Assembly (NCBI GenBank): GCA_029257695.1
Contig: JARIAU010000038.1
Coordinates: forward strand, 1-35,691
DNA length: 35,691 bases
From: Oscillospiraceae bacterium
GTDB lineage: Bacteria; Bacillota; Clostridia; Oscillospirales; Oscillospiraceae
Direction of reading: 5' to 3'
A model generated the notes under the pieces. That model was not told where the DNA came from, searched no databases, and saw only the letters and a program-made list of their open reading frames with translations. Shown here one piece after another: positions 9,027 through 17,955 of the stretch. A program made the translations under genes and the position numbers. Position 1 is the stretch's first letter; every line of letters begins with the position of its first letter.

Positions 9027-10469
9027 ATGGCAAAAGACAAGAAAAAAGTAGAAGCCATCACCTCCATGGAGGAGGATTTTACCAAGTGGTATACCGACAT
9101 CTGCCTGAAGGCGGAGTTGGTGGAATACTCCAGCGTGAAGGGATTCCTTATTTTGCGTCCCTATGGCTATGCCATCTGGGAGAATATGTCCCGCATTCTG
9201 GACGATATGTTCAAGGCAACCGGCCACGAGAATGTGGCGATGCCCATGCTGATGCCCGAGAGCCTGCTGAAGAAGGAAGGCGAGCTGGTCAATGGCTTTG
9301 CTCCTGAGGTGGCGTGGGTCACCTCCGGCGGCAGCGATCCTCTGGAGGAGCGGCTTGCGGTCCGCCCCACCAGCGAGACTCTGTTCTGTGACCACTGGTC
9401 CCATGTGCTGCAGACTCACCGTCAGCTGCCCATGAAGTATAACCAGTGGTGCTCCGTGGTGCGCTGGGAGAAGAGCACCCGTCCCTTCCTGCGCTCCCGT
9501 GAATTCTGGTGGAACGAGGGCCACACCATCCATGAGACCGCCGAGGAAGCACAGGCCGAGACCGAGATGATCCTCAACTGCTATGCCGACTTCTGCCGGG
9601 ATTCTCTGGCTATCCCTGTGCTGAAGGGCCGCAAGACCGACAAGGAGAAGTTTGCCGGTGCAGAGGCTACCTACACCATCGAGGCTATGATGAAGGACGG
9701 AAAGGCACTGCAGTCCGGCACCAGCCACTATTTCGGCGACAAGTTCTCCCGTGCCTATGATGTGACCTTCACCGGACGGGACAACACCTTGCAGTATCCC
9801 TTCCAGACCTCTTGGGGTGCGTCCACCCGTCTGGTGGGTGCGGTCATCATGACCCACTCCGACGACAACGGTCTGGTGCTGCCGCCCGCCATTGCCCCCA
9901 TTCAGGTGGTGGTCATTCCGGTGGCCCAGCACAAGGAGGGCGTTCTGGATGCCGCTTACGGTCTGGCGGACCGCATCAAGGCACTGGGCCTGCGGGTCAA
10001 GACCGACGATTCCGAGCAGTCCAACGGCTGGAAGTATGCCGAGTATGAGATGAAGGGCGTGCCTCTGCGTGTGGAGATCGGCCCCAAGGATATGGAGAAG
10101 GAGCAGTGCGTCATTGCCCGCCGTGACACCGGCGAGAAGTACTTTGTGCCGCTGGCGGAGCTGGAGACCAAGGTGCAGGAGCTGCTGAAGGCAGTGCATG
10201 ACGATCTGCTGGATGCCGCAGCCAAGCGTCTGGAAGAGCGCACCCACACCTGCGAGACCATGGAAGAGGCCAAGGCCATGGTGGAGGAAAAGGGCGGATT
10301 TGTCGAGACCATGTGGTGCGGCGATCTGGAGTGCGAGATGGCAATGAAGGAGAAGGCCGGACTGACCTCTCGCTGCATGCCGTTCCACCAGAAGAAGATC
10401 GGCCCCTGCAAGTGCGCCGTCTGCGGCAAGGATGCCGACAAGATGGTGGTCTGGGGCGTGGCCTACTAA
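9027..10469 (+). CDS. proS: Prolyl-tRNA synthetase, archaeal/eukaryote-type (480 aa)
   Basis: Class II synthetase charging tRNA-Pro. At 480 aa it lacks the roughly 180-aa editing insertion of the E. coli type and belongs to the shorter archaeal/eukaryote-like group also found in many Clostridia. Visible parts are RPTSE (113-117), motif 2 from VRWEKSTRPF (145-154) to FWWNEGHT (160-167), the anticodon-binding domain beginning near PIQVVVIPV, and a C-terminal zinc-binding domain with Cys at about 431, 436, 463 and 466 (CxxC in CAVCGK). The protein ends in Tyr, as usual for this type. Start 9027 follows an AGGAGAG site. An in-frame ATG at 8982 has no such site. Confidence 0.95.
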   Translation: MAKDKKKVEAITSMEEDFTKWYTDICLKAELVEYSSVKGFLILRPYGYAIWENMSRILDDMFKATGHENVAMPMLMPESLLKKEGELVNGFAPEVAWVTSGGSDPLEERLAVRPTSETLFCDHWSHVLQTHRQLPMKYNQWCSVVRWEKSTRPFLRSREFWWNEGHTIHETAEEAQAETEMILNCYADFCRDSLAIPVLKGRKTDKEKFAGAEATYTIEAMMKDGKALQSGTSHYFGDKFSRAYDVTFTGRDNTLQYPFQTSWGASTRLVGAVIMTHSDDNGLVLPPAIAPIQVVVIPVAQHKEGVLDAAYGLADRIKALGLRVKTDDSEQSNGWKYAEYEMKGVPLRVEIGPKDMEKEQCVIARRDTGEKYFVPLAELETKVQELLKAVHDDLLDAAAKRLEERTHTCETMEEAKAMVEEKGGFVETMWCGDLECEMAMKEKAGLTSRCMPFHQKKIGPCKCAVCGKDADKMVVWGVAY

Positions 10470-10494
10470 TTGCAGCGCAAACTGAAAACACAAC

Positions 10495-10527
10495 AAAGGC
10501 GGTCCGTGCGATGCACGGACCGCCTTT
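10495..10527 (+). terminator. proS terminator
   Basis: A 15-bp perfect stem with a GAT loop (arms 10495-10509 and 10513-10527), starting with AAA and followed by TTTATTG, lies 26 nt after the proS stop. The following stretch 10528-10813 shows no gene, only the weak promoter listed below. Confidence 0.85.
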
Positions 10528-10777
10528 ATTGTTGCAGAAAAGGCATCATCCAAAGGGGGCGGCCGGGGGGACCCACAGCGAAAATGTCCCCTCCGATGAA
10601 GGAACGGGACTGGCCCTGCACCCGACGGATGGTGGAGCCCGCCGGTTCGGGCGGCGGGAATTGGGTTGGGGAAGTCGGGCCGCCGGCGGAACGGGATGCT
10701 TGGAGCACAAAGGGGAGAACAGCGGTGCGTGCGAACAAAATTTAAGGGGAAAGCTGCTATTCTTGCCGGATATGCCG

Positions 10778-10786
10778 TGGTAGAAT
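10778..10786 (+). promoter_or_regulatory. Possible extended -10 promoter of the CPBP protease gene
   Basis: TGG directly before TAGAAT gives an extended -10 element about 28 nt upstream of the start codon. No good -35 box is present at 16-18 bp. Confidence 0.4.
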
Positions 10787-10813
10787 GAGGAAAAACAGGC
10801 GGGAGGGCAAACA

Positions 10814-11614
10814 ATGGAACGAACCGACAAGAAACGAATCATCGGGACCACGATCGGAGCCTGCATAGCGGCACTTGTGGTGCTGTATGGCGGGTGTGCG
10901 GCGGCGCAGCGGATGAACCGGCTGGTGCTGTCTTGGTCACAGTGCTCTTGGGGAGCGGCGGTGGGACAGCTGCTTTGGAATGCCGGAATCCTGCTGCTGC
11001 CGCCGGTGGTGTTCCTGCGGCTCACACACACCAAACCGGGAGCGGTGGGATTTACGGGCCGCAGTAAGGGGCTTGTCCTCGGGTTGGGCGGCGTGTATCT
11101 GCTGCTGTTTGTTCGGAATGGAGCGTTCTCTGCCGGAGGGGTCGGCCGATGGCTGCATCTGCTGATTTGCATTGCACTGGCGGAAGAGCTGATGTACCGA
11201 GGGTTTGTCTACACACGGCTGAAACAGGTCAACCCGTGGCTTGCGCTGGTGGTCAGCGGCGGCTTTTGGGGGGCCGGACATGCCGTGCTGGCCGGAGTGT
11301 TGGCCGGACGCCCCCTGCCGGAGCTGCTGCTCACCATGGTGGTGGGCGGAGAGGGCGTTTCCGTCACCGTACTGGGTGGAATCGTGGCCGGAATCGGCTT
11401 TGCAGCGCTGTATGAGTGGAGCGGAACTCTGTTTGTGCCTGTGTTCCTTCATGCCATTCTGGACTACTGCGGGTCCGGCCAGAACTGGGTCGGGTTCGGG
11501 ATCACGGCGGTGGTGGCGGTGTTTCTTGGGGTGAAGCGGACCCGAGTGGAGCACAAGCCCCTGGCTTTTTGGCGGGCCGATGAGATGGCGAGCCCTGCGA
11601 CAGAAGAAAGATAA
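10814..11614 (+). CDS. CPBP-family intramembrane metalloprotease (266 aa)
   Basis: Multi-pass membrane protein with the three signatures of the CPBP (Abi, CaaX-protease-like) family in its second half: EELMYR (124-129) with the paired glutamates, FWGAGH (151-156), and FLHAILD (211-217) with the third histidine-type motif. Hydrophobic segments occur at about 10-30, 50-70, 86-100, 112-123, 143-163, 185-200 and 225-240. Substrate is unknown. Relatives process prenylated proteins, bacteriocin precursors or anti-sigma factors, or give bacteriocin self-immunity. No bacteriocin-like gene is adjacent. A GGGAGGG site precedes the start. Convergent with htpG. Confidence 0.88.
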   Translation: MERTDKKRIIGTTIGACIAALVVLYGGCAAAQRMNRLVLSWSQCSWGAAVGQLLWNAGILLLPPVVFLRLTHTKPGAVGFTGRSKGLVLGLGGVYLLLFVRNGAFSAGGVGRWLHLLICIALAEELMYRGFVYTRLKQVNPWLALVVSGGFWGAGHAVLAGVLAGRPLPELLLTMVVGGEGVSVTVLGGIVAGIGFAALYEWSGTLFVPVFLHAILDYCGSGQNWVGFGITAVVAVFLGVKRTRVEHKPLAFWRADEMASPATEER

Positions 11615-11620
11615 AGCAAA

Positions 11621-11656
11621 ACTGCCCCGACTCGGGTTCGTCCGAGTCGGGGCAGT
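11621..11656 (-). terminator. htpG terminator between convergent genes
   Basis: A 15-bp perfect stem (11621-11635 with 11642-11656) is followed by TTTTGCTTT on the minus strand, 20 nt after the htpG stop. It is also close to the CPBP gene's stop and may serve both, but the plus strand lacks a T-run. Confidence 0.8.
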
Positions 11657-11676
11657 GCATATATCAGGGGGAACGC

Positions 11677-13593
11677 TTAGTGCATCAGCGAGCAGACCAG
11701 ATCGGTGTAGGCGCTGGGGTCTTCCAGAGGCAGTTCCGCAATCAGCAGGGCCTGACAATAGAGCAGCTCCACATACTTTTTGGCTTTCTCCGGATCGGAG
11801 GTCATGGCACTGCGGAGGGCCTCAAACACGGGGGCATCCGCATTGACTTCCAGCACACGCTCGGCCTGGAAGCCACCCATATCGGCGTTCTGGCGCTTGA
11901 GGTACTTCTCCATCTCGATGGACATGGGGCCGTCGGACACCATGCAGACGGGGTGAGTCTTCAGAATGCGGGAGATGCGGACATCCTTGACCTTGTCCCC
12001 CAGCGTTTCCTTCATGAACTCCAGCACATCCTTGCCGGATTCGGCCTTTTCTTCGGCGGCCTTCTTCTCTTCCTCGGTTTCGGGAAGGGCATCGTCGGCA
12101 TTGATGCTCTTGAGGGTCTTGCCGTCGTACTCGCCCAGCACCTGCATGCAGAACTCGTCCACATCCTCGGTGAGGAACAGGATCTCATAGCCGGCATCCA
12201 GAATACGCTCGGCTTGCGGCAGCTTGCCCAGCTTGGCGGCATCCTCGCCGCAGGCATAGTAGATGAAGGGCTGGGCCTCGGGCATCCGCTCCTTGTACTC
12301 CTTGAGGGTGGTTCCCTTGTCGGCGGCAGAAGACAGGAACAGCAGCAGATCCTTCAGATTGTCCTTGTCCATGCCATAGTTGGACACGACACCGTATTTG
12401 AGCTGGCTGCCGAAGGCCTTCCAGAAGGTTTCGTATTTCTCCCGGTCGTCCTTGAGCATCTTGGACAGGGCTCCACGGATCTTCTTATCCAGATTCTTGG
12501 CGATGACCTTCAGCTCCCGGGTCTGCTGGAGCATTTCACGGCTGATGTTCAGGCTGACATCGGGGGTGTCCACCACACCACGGACAAACCGCAGGTAGTC
12601 GGGCAGCAAATCGGCACAGGTTTCCATGATGAGGACGCCGGAGGAGTAGAGCTGCAGGCCCTTTTCGTACTCCCGGGTGTAGAAATCATAGGGGGTTTTG
12701 GCAGGGACGAACAGCAGGGCATCGTAGCTGACCGTGCCTTCGGCAGACACCTTGATGGTGTCCAGCGGAGCCTCGTAATCACCGAATTTGTCCTGATAGA
12801 AGTTGTTGTACTCCTCCTCGGTCACATCGTCCTTTTTCTTCTGCCACACGGGGACCATGGAGTTCAGCGTGGACCACTCGGTGTAATCCTCCCACTCCGG
12901 CTTGTAGTCCTCGCCGGCATCCTCGGGACGGGGCTTCTGGCGGGACTTGTGCAGCAGCATCTGGATGGGATAGCGGATGTAGTCGCTGTACTTCTTCACC
13001 AGCTCCTGAATGCGGTACTCCTCCAGATACAGCTCGAACTTCTCGTCCTCGGTGTCGGGCTTGATGTGCAGGATGACATCGGTGCCAACACCGGTCTTGT
13101 CGCACTCGGTGATGGTGTAGCCGTCCAGACCGGTGGAGGTCCACTTGTAGCCGGTGTCGCTGCCGTAGGCCTTGGTGATGACGGTCACTTCATCGGCCAC
13201 CATGAAGGCGGAATAGAAGCCCACACCGAACTGACCGATCACATCAATGTCTTCGGGTTTGACTTCCTCGTTGGCCAGCTCCTCCTTGAATTTCAGAGAG
13301 CCGGACTTGCAGATGGTGCCCAGATTGCCATCCAGATCCTCCTTGGACATGCCAATGCCGTTGTCGCTGATGGTCAGGGTGCGAGCCAGCTTGTCCGGAG
13401 TGATGACGATTTTGAAGTCCCCTCGGTTCAGCCCCACGCTGTCGTCGGTCAGGGCCTGATAGGCCAGCTTGTCCTCGGCATCGCTGGCGTTGGACAGGAT
13501 CTCACGCAGGAAAATCTCTTTGTTGGTGTAAATGGAGTTGATCATCAGGTCCAGCAGACGCTTGCTCTCTGCCTTGAACTGTTTCTTTGCCAT
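11677..13593 (-). CDS. htpG: Molecular chaperone HtpG, bacterial Hsp90 (638 aa)
   Basis: ATP-driven dimeric chaperone of the cytosol. The N-terminal GHKL ATPase shows FLREILSNASDAEDKL (Glu/Asn of the ATP-Mg site), ISDNGIGM and GQFGVGFYSAFMV. The middle domain includes LNISREMLQQ with the catalytic-loop arginine region. The C-terminal dimerisation domain ends the protein at normal length. An AGGAGG site precedes ATG 13593. Upstream are a sigma-A promoter and a perfect CIRCE operator, so expression should be repressed by HrcA and rise on heat or misfolding stress. In B. subtilis htpG is not in the HrcA regulon, so control differs here. Confidence 0.97.
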   Translation of the reverse strand: MAKKQFKAESKRLLDLMINSIYTNKEIFLREILSNASDAEDKLAYQALTDDSVGLNRGDFKIVITPDKLARTLTISDNGIGMSKEDLDGNLGTICKSGSLKFKEELANEEVKPEDIDVIGQFGVGFYSAFMVADEVTVITKAYGSDTGYKWTSTGLDGYTITECDKTGVGTDVILHIKPDTEDEKFELYLEEYRIQELVKKYSDYIRYPIQMLLHKSRQKPRPEDAGEDYKPEWEDYTEWSTLNSMVPVWQKKKDDVTEEEYNNFYQDKFGDYEAPLDTIKVSAEGTVSYDALLFVPAKTPYDFYTREYEKGLQLYSSGVLIMETCADLLPDYLRFVRGVVDTPDVSLNISREMLQQTRELKVIAKNLDKKIRGALSKMLKDDREKYETFWKAFGSQLKYGVVSNYGMDKDNLKDLLLFLSSAADKGTTLKEYKERMPEAQPFIYYACGEDAAKLGKLPQAERILDAGYEILFLTEDVDEFCMQVLGEYDGKTLKSINADDALPETEEEKKAAEEKAESGKDVLEFMKETLGDKVKDVRISRILKTHPVCMVSDGPMSIEMEKYLKRQNADMGGFQAERVLEVNADAPVFEALRSAMTSDPEKAKKYVELLYCQALLIAELPLEDPSAYTDLVCSLMH

Positions 13594-13636
13594 AGTGGTT
13601 GGCCTCCTATATGAAATGATTATGATTTACAAATGG

Positions 13637-13663
13637 TTAGCACTCATTATTATTGAGTGCTAA
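13637..13663. promoter_or_regulatory. CIRCE operator (HrcA binding site) of htpG
   Basis: TTAGCACTC, 9 bp, GAGTGCTAA is a perfect 9+9 inverted repeat matching the CIRCE consensus. It sits just downstream of the -10 box and covers the expected transcription start, ideal for HrcA repression. Confidence 0.95.
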
Positions 13664-13667
13664 TACT

Positions 13668-13695
13668 ATTATAGCCATCTTGGACGGAAATGCAA
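13668..13695 (-). promoter_or_regulatory. Sigma-A promoter of htpG
   Basis: Minus-strand TTGCAT (13690-13695) and TATAAT (13668-13673) have a 16-bp spacer. The CIRCE operator begins 5 bp downstream. Confidence 0.75.
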
Positions 13696-13739
13696 GGGGG
13701 TTCATAAAAATGTTACATTATGGCGAGGAGGTACAAAAA

Positions 13740-13772
13740 GCAGCCCCGATTCGAGGGTCGAAACGGGGCTGC
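13740..13772 (-). terminator. asnS terminator
   Basis: A GC-rich hairpin (GCAGCCCCG at 13740-13748 pairing with 13764-13772, and an inner TTCGA/TCGAA stem) has a TTTTTG tail on the minus strand. It lies about 125 nt after the asnS stop, before the htpG promoter. Confidence 0.75.
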
Positions 13773-13856
13773 GGCAAAGCGGGGTTATCCTTTGGGGCGG
13801 TGGGCGTAAGTTTCGCTGATGACCGTCCAGTTCAAGCGGGTGATGAAAGCGTCAAA

Positions 13857-13876
13857 GGACCCTCCGAAGAGGGTCC
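13857..13876 (-). terminator. Second, weaker hairpin after asnS
   Basis: An 8-bp perfect stem with a CGAA/TTCG tetraloop directly follows asnS on the minus strand. The tail TTTGACG is poor, so it may be an mRNA-stabilising 3' hairpin rather than a terminator. Confidence 0.4.
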
Positions 13877-13896
13877 GTTGAACCGGTTTGATGAAG

Positions 13897-15291
<1,395 letters not shown>

Positions 15292-15336
15292 CGGAAATTC
15301 CTCCTTAAAGGGTTGTCTTAACCAAAATATGAAGCC

Positions 15337-15365
15337 ATTATACTTCCCTTGTGGAGAATTTGCAA
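15337..15365 (-). promoter_or_regulatory. Sigma-A promoter of asnS
   Basis: Minus-strand TTGCAA (15360-15365), a 17-bp spacer and TATAAT (15337-15342). The expected leader is only about 40 nt, too short for a T-box. Confidence 0.8.
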
Positions 15366-15447
15366 TACTTTCCAAGGGGTTCGGGGCAAAAGAAGGGCAA
15401 ATCGGACCGAAATGGGGGAAGATTCGGAAGGGAAGCCGAAAAAGCGG

Positions 15448-15480
15448 CCCCGACGGACGCAGTAAACTGCGCCGTCGGGG
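15448..15480 (-). terminator. Terminator of the sigI-rsgI operon
   Basis: A long stem (CCCCGACGG and CGCAG pairing across a TAAA loop, with one bulged A at 15457) is followed on the minus strand by GCTTTTTC. It lies about 70 nt after the rsgI stop. Apart from this element and the asnS promoter, 15292-15547 holds no gene. Confidence 0.8.
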
Positions 15481-15547
15481 GCAGAGGGTTCGCTTCGCCG
15501 GAATGGAGAGCCGAAGAAGGGCTGCATCCCAAGGCGGCGGAGGCGGT

Positions 15548-16522
15548 TCAGTCGTCCAGATCGTCGGCATCGTCCTCGTCCGGGACATCCTCATCGTCGT
15601 CCTCATCTTCGTCGTCATCTTCGTCGTCGTCCGGAGCGTCAGGGGCATCGTCCTCGTCCGCATCCTCCCGTGCGTCCTCGATACGGTCCTGCTCCTCCTC
15701 CAGCCGGTCGAAAAACACCGAACGGAAGGCCTCGCTTTGCAGCAGAGCGGGATTCTGTTTCAGTGCATCCAGCAGAGCGGGCAGTCCCATCGAGGCATAG
15801 CGCTGCTCGGCACCTTCTTCGTCCGGAGTATCCGGAGGGTCCTGCTGCTCGTAGTAGTCGTCCAAAAGATCCAGGGCATCTTCGTCCAAAAGCAGGCTAA
15901 GCATATACCGGGGCAGCGTTTGGTCCTGTGCTTGGGCCTGCCGGAGATCCTGCTCCTCACAGGAGAAATAGACCGCAGATGCATCGCCGAACAGGCTGCG
16001 GAGCTGAGCTTCGGTGGGGATGGAGGCGGTGGGCTCTGTAGGAGCATAGGCAATGAGGAAGGGACCGCTGCCCAACAGAGTGTGCAGCTGTGGGATCAAT
16101 TCGGACAGGGACCGGCCCCGGAGCTGACGCAGCACGGCGATGGGGAGGGTGCCATCCGGAGATTCCGCCGTCAGCACCCGGTTTGCTTCGTCCACCGTCA
16201 GCTGCACGCTTTGCTGGGCATCAATGGAAACCACTGCATAAGCATCCATGGACAGCTGGGGGACGACCAAGGCAATCACCAAGGCCAGCATGGCGGCAAG
16301 GGCGGTCCAGCGGCGGGCATGCTGGGGAAGTGCACGGCGGCGGTGGGGCGGGACAGTCCCGCCGGGGGCGGCGGCAGCGCCATACAGATCCTCCGGCAGG
16401 AGGTATACTTCGTCCCCCACGGCCATCCCTGGTTTTCGGCGAATCCGAAGGATTTCGCCACCTTCTTTCATGGCGAGGGCATAATCCGGCTTGAGGGAGA
16501 GAATAACGACTTTATCAACCAT
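15548..16522 (-). CDS. rsgI: RsgI-like transmembrane anti-sigma-I factor with acidic tail (324 aa)
   Basis: Partner of SigI. The N-terminal RsgI domain (about 1-45, [22 protein letters not shown]) should hold SigI at the membrane. A basic linker ([12 protein letters not shown]) leads to one transmembrane helix (about 73-90). Outside, [20 protein letters not shown] (91-110) aligns with the family's juxtamembrane motif, normally DINPS, but here reads DAQQS (101-105), so the Asn-Pro autocleavage site appears missing. The remaining extracytoplasmic part is of unknown fold and ends in about 40 residues that are almost all Asp/Glu. There is no carbohydrate-binding or hydrolase domain as in Clostridium thermocellum RsgIs. 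It overlaps sigI by 8 nt, so the pair is translationally coupled. Confidence 0.82.
   Translation of the reverse strand: MVDKVVILSLKPDYALAMKEGGEILRIRRKPGMAVGDEVYLLPEDLYGAAAAPGGTVPPHRRRALPQHARRWTALAAMLALVIALVVPQLSMDAYAVVSIDAQQSVQLTVDEANRVLTAESPDGTLPIAVLRQLRGRSLSELIPQLHTLLGSGPFLIAYAPTEPTASIPTEAQLRSLFGDASAVYFSCEEQDLRQAQAQDQTLPRYMLSLLLDEDALDLLDDYYEQQDPPDTPDEEGAEQRYASMGLPALLDALKQNPALLQSEAFRSVFFDRLEEEQDRIEDAREDADEDDAPDAPDDDEDDDEDEDDDEDVPDEDDADDLDD
15551..15664 (-). repeat. Low-complexity Asp/Glu codon tract at the 3' end of rsgI
   Basis: Nearly uninterrupted GAC/GAT/GAG/GAA codons encode residues 287-324. Such tracts change length easily by slippage, so length may vary between strains. Confidence 0.8.
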
Positions 16523-17177
16523 GCTTCCACCTCGTTTCCTGAATCCAGCTGGTCAGGCCGGAAAACCGGCAGACAAAGACCAGCATCGTACCCAAAATAA
16601 ACACCTTGCTGGAGCGGATCACCTTTTCCGAACACCGGCACAGCAGGGCCACCGGACGGATCGGCAGTTTCTTTTTTCGATAGGTCTGGGACACGATGGC
16701 CTCATCCCGACTGGACCGTTCTGCTGCGGAAATTGCATGGCTGCGGGTGTCCCGATGCTTGGGGGCCTGTGCCGCCAAATCCTCCAGAGAAAGACCGAAT
16801 TTACGCAGCTCTGCCTCAAATTCCAAAATTTCCTCCCGAAGCGGGTTGTAGCAGGGGTCCGGCTCCGGCACATCCTGACCGGTTTCTTGCAGCTGCTCCA
16901 GAGAGAGCTGCTGACGGTGCTGCCGGGCTTCCCGCTCATGATAGGTGGCGAGCCGACTGCGGATCACCAGTCCGGCATAGCTTAAAAACTTGCCCCGTTC
17001 GCCGTCAAATCGTTCCACGGCCTCGGCAAAGGCACTGAGAGCAATGCTGAATTCGTCATCATGCTCGATTTGAACATAGCGGCCGGTGGCCTTGCTGACG
17101 GTGCGGATGAGAAAGGGCAGGTGCTGCTCCACCAACGCATCCAAATGCTCCAAATTGAGTTCGATGTCTTGCTCCAT
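16515..17177 (-). CDS. sigI: RNA polymerase sigma factor SigI (220 aa)
   Basis: Sigma-I family factor. The sigma-2-like region is DEFSIALSAFAEAVERFDGE (41-60), followed by RGKFLSYAGLVIRSRLATY (61-79), as in other SigI proteins. The conserved C-terminal DNA-binding part contains KLPIRPVALLCRCSEKVIRS, then a helix ending ILGTMLVFV. Start 17177 (MEQDIE) is fixed by an AGGAGGT site 7 nt upstream. An earlier in-frame start would overlap the promoter. SigI factors respond to heat and envelope stress in Bacillus and to polysaccharide in cellulosome-forming clostridia. Which applies here is not visible, and the neighbouring envelope operon is only a hint. Confidence 0.88.
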   Translation of the reverse strand: MEQDIELNLEHLDALVEQHLPFLIRTVSKATGRYVQIEHDDEFSIALSAFAEAVERFDGERGKFLSYAGLVIRSRLATYHEREARQHRQQLSLEQLQETGQDVPEPDPCYNPLREEILEFEAELRKFGLSLEDLAAQAPKHRDTRSHAISAAERSSRDEAIVSQTYRKKKLPIRPVALLCRCSEKVIRSSKVFILGTMLVFVCRFSGLTSWIQETRWKHG

Positions 17178-17200
17178 ATCATCCACCTCCTGTTTGGGAC

Positions 17201-17229
17201 AGTCTATCAAACCGGGTCTGCGCTGTCAA
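17201..17229 (-). promoter_or_regulatory. Sigma-A promoter of sigI-rsgI
   Basis: Minus-strand TTGACA (17224-17229), a 17-bp spacer and TAGACT (17201-17206), between the second DUF4956 gene's stop and sigI. No terminator separates the two, so read-through from the upstream operon is also possible. Confidence 0.75.
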
Positions 17230-17242
17230 ACCATGGGACGGG

Positions 17243-17914
17243 TCATGCGCCTGCATTGGTTTGCGCCAGCAGATTCACACTGTCCACACCGCCCAAATCA
17301 AAGATCCGGCGGATCAGTGTGTCGCTGTTGGACCCCGGGAGCTGCACCTCGTAGACCAGCTCAAAGGAATCCGTCATCACATTTTTGGCCTTGAGCTGAT
17401 GCCGGTCACAGCTGCTTGCCAACAGACAGGCCACGGCATTCAGATCCGTGTCACTGCCCCGCACCACCAGCATCATCTCGTTGGGGGCGGTGCTGCTGCG
17501 ACCGGAGAAAATCAAAAACAGACCCAGGACCAGACTGCCGACCAGACCCAGCAGATAGCTTTCGGTGGCGGCGGCAAGGCCGATGGCCATGCTCCAAAAA
17601 ATGAAGCCGATGTCTCTCGGGTCATGGATGTTGGTGCGGAACCGCACGATGGAGAGGGACCCCAGCATGCCGAGAGACAGGGCCAGATTGGACTGGATCA
17701 AATCCATCAGAATGGTGGAGATCAGAGCCAGCGAGACCAGTGTGGCGGCAAATTGGGGGCGATAGGTGGATGCGTGGTTGGCAAGCCGATAGCACAGCCA
17801 GAGCCAGAGGGTAAAGCCCAAGGCAACCAGCAGAGAAAGCAGGATTTGGGTGAGGTTGGGGCGCTGCGTCATCAGTGCCAACAGTTCGGTGATTTTTTCA
17901 TTCCAGATTTCCAT
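17243..17914 (-). CDS. DUF4956 membrane protein, second copy (223 aa)
   Basis: Four hydrophobic segments (about 22-42, 57-72, 78-92 and 103-137) precede the family signature SLGMLGSLSIVRFRTNIHDP, then RDIGFIFWSMAIGLA. A cytosolic C-terminal domain of about 85 aa follows, containing MLVVRGSDTD and SFELVYEVQLPG. DUF4956 proteins are typically encoded next to VTC-domain (polyphosphate polymerase-like) proteins, and their biochemical role is unknown. Here it closes an operon of VTC, DUF4956, lipoprotein and DUF4956. It shares a plan and many residues with the copy at 19116-19787, so the two are paralogues. The start at 17914 has an AAGGGAG site. Confidence 0.85.
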   Translation of the reverse strand: MEIWNEKITELLALMTQRPNLTQILLSLLVALGFTLWLWLCYRLANHASTYRPQFAATLVSLALISTILMDLIQSNLALSLGMLGSLSIVRFRTNIHDPRDIGFIFWSMAIGLAAATESYLLGLVGSLVLGLFLIFSGRSSTAPNEMMLVVRGSDTDLNAVACLLASSCDRHQLKAKNVMTDSFELVYEVQLPGSNSDTLIRRIFDLGGVDSVNLLAQTNAGA

Positions 17915-17955
17915 GGGGAACTCCCTTCTATCAACAGGTGATTTACCGGTTCGGA

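Noticed and set aside
11680..13614. 644-aa open frame on the plus strand across htpG
   Set aside because: Antisense of a complete HtpG, with no ribosome binding site and no recognisable motif.
15292..15663. N-terminal extension of AsnS to a 588-aa protein
   Set aside because: The extra part crosses the asnS promoter, the rsgI terminator and the antisense of the acidic tract. The TTG start with AAGGAGG gives family length.
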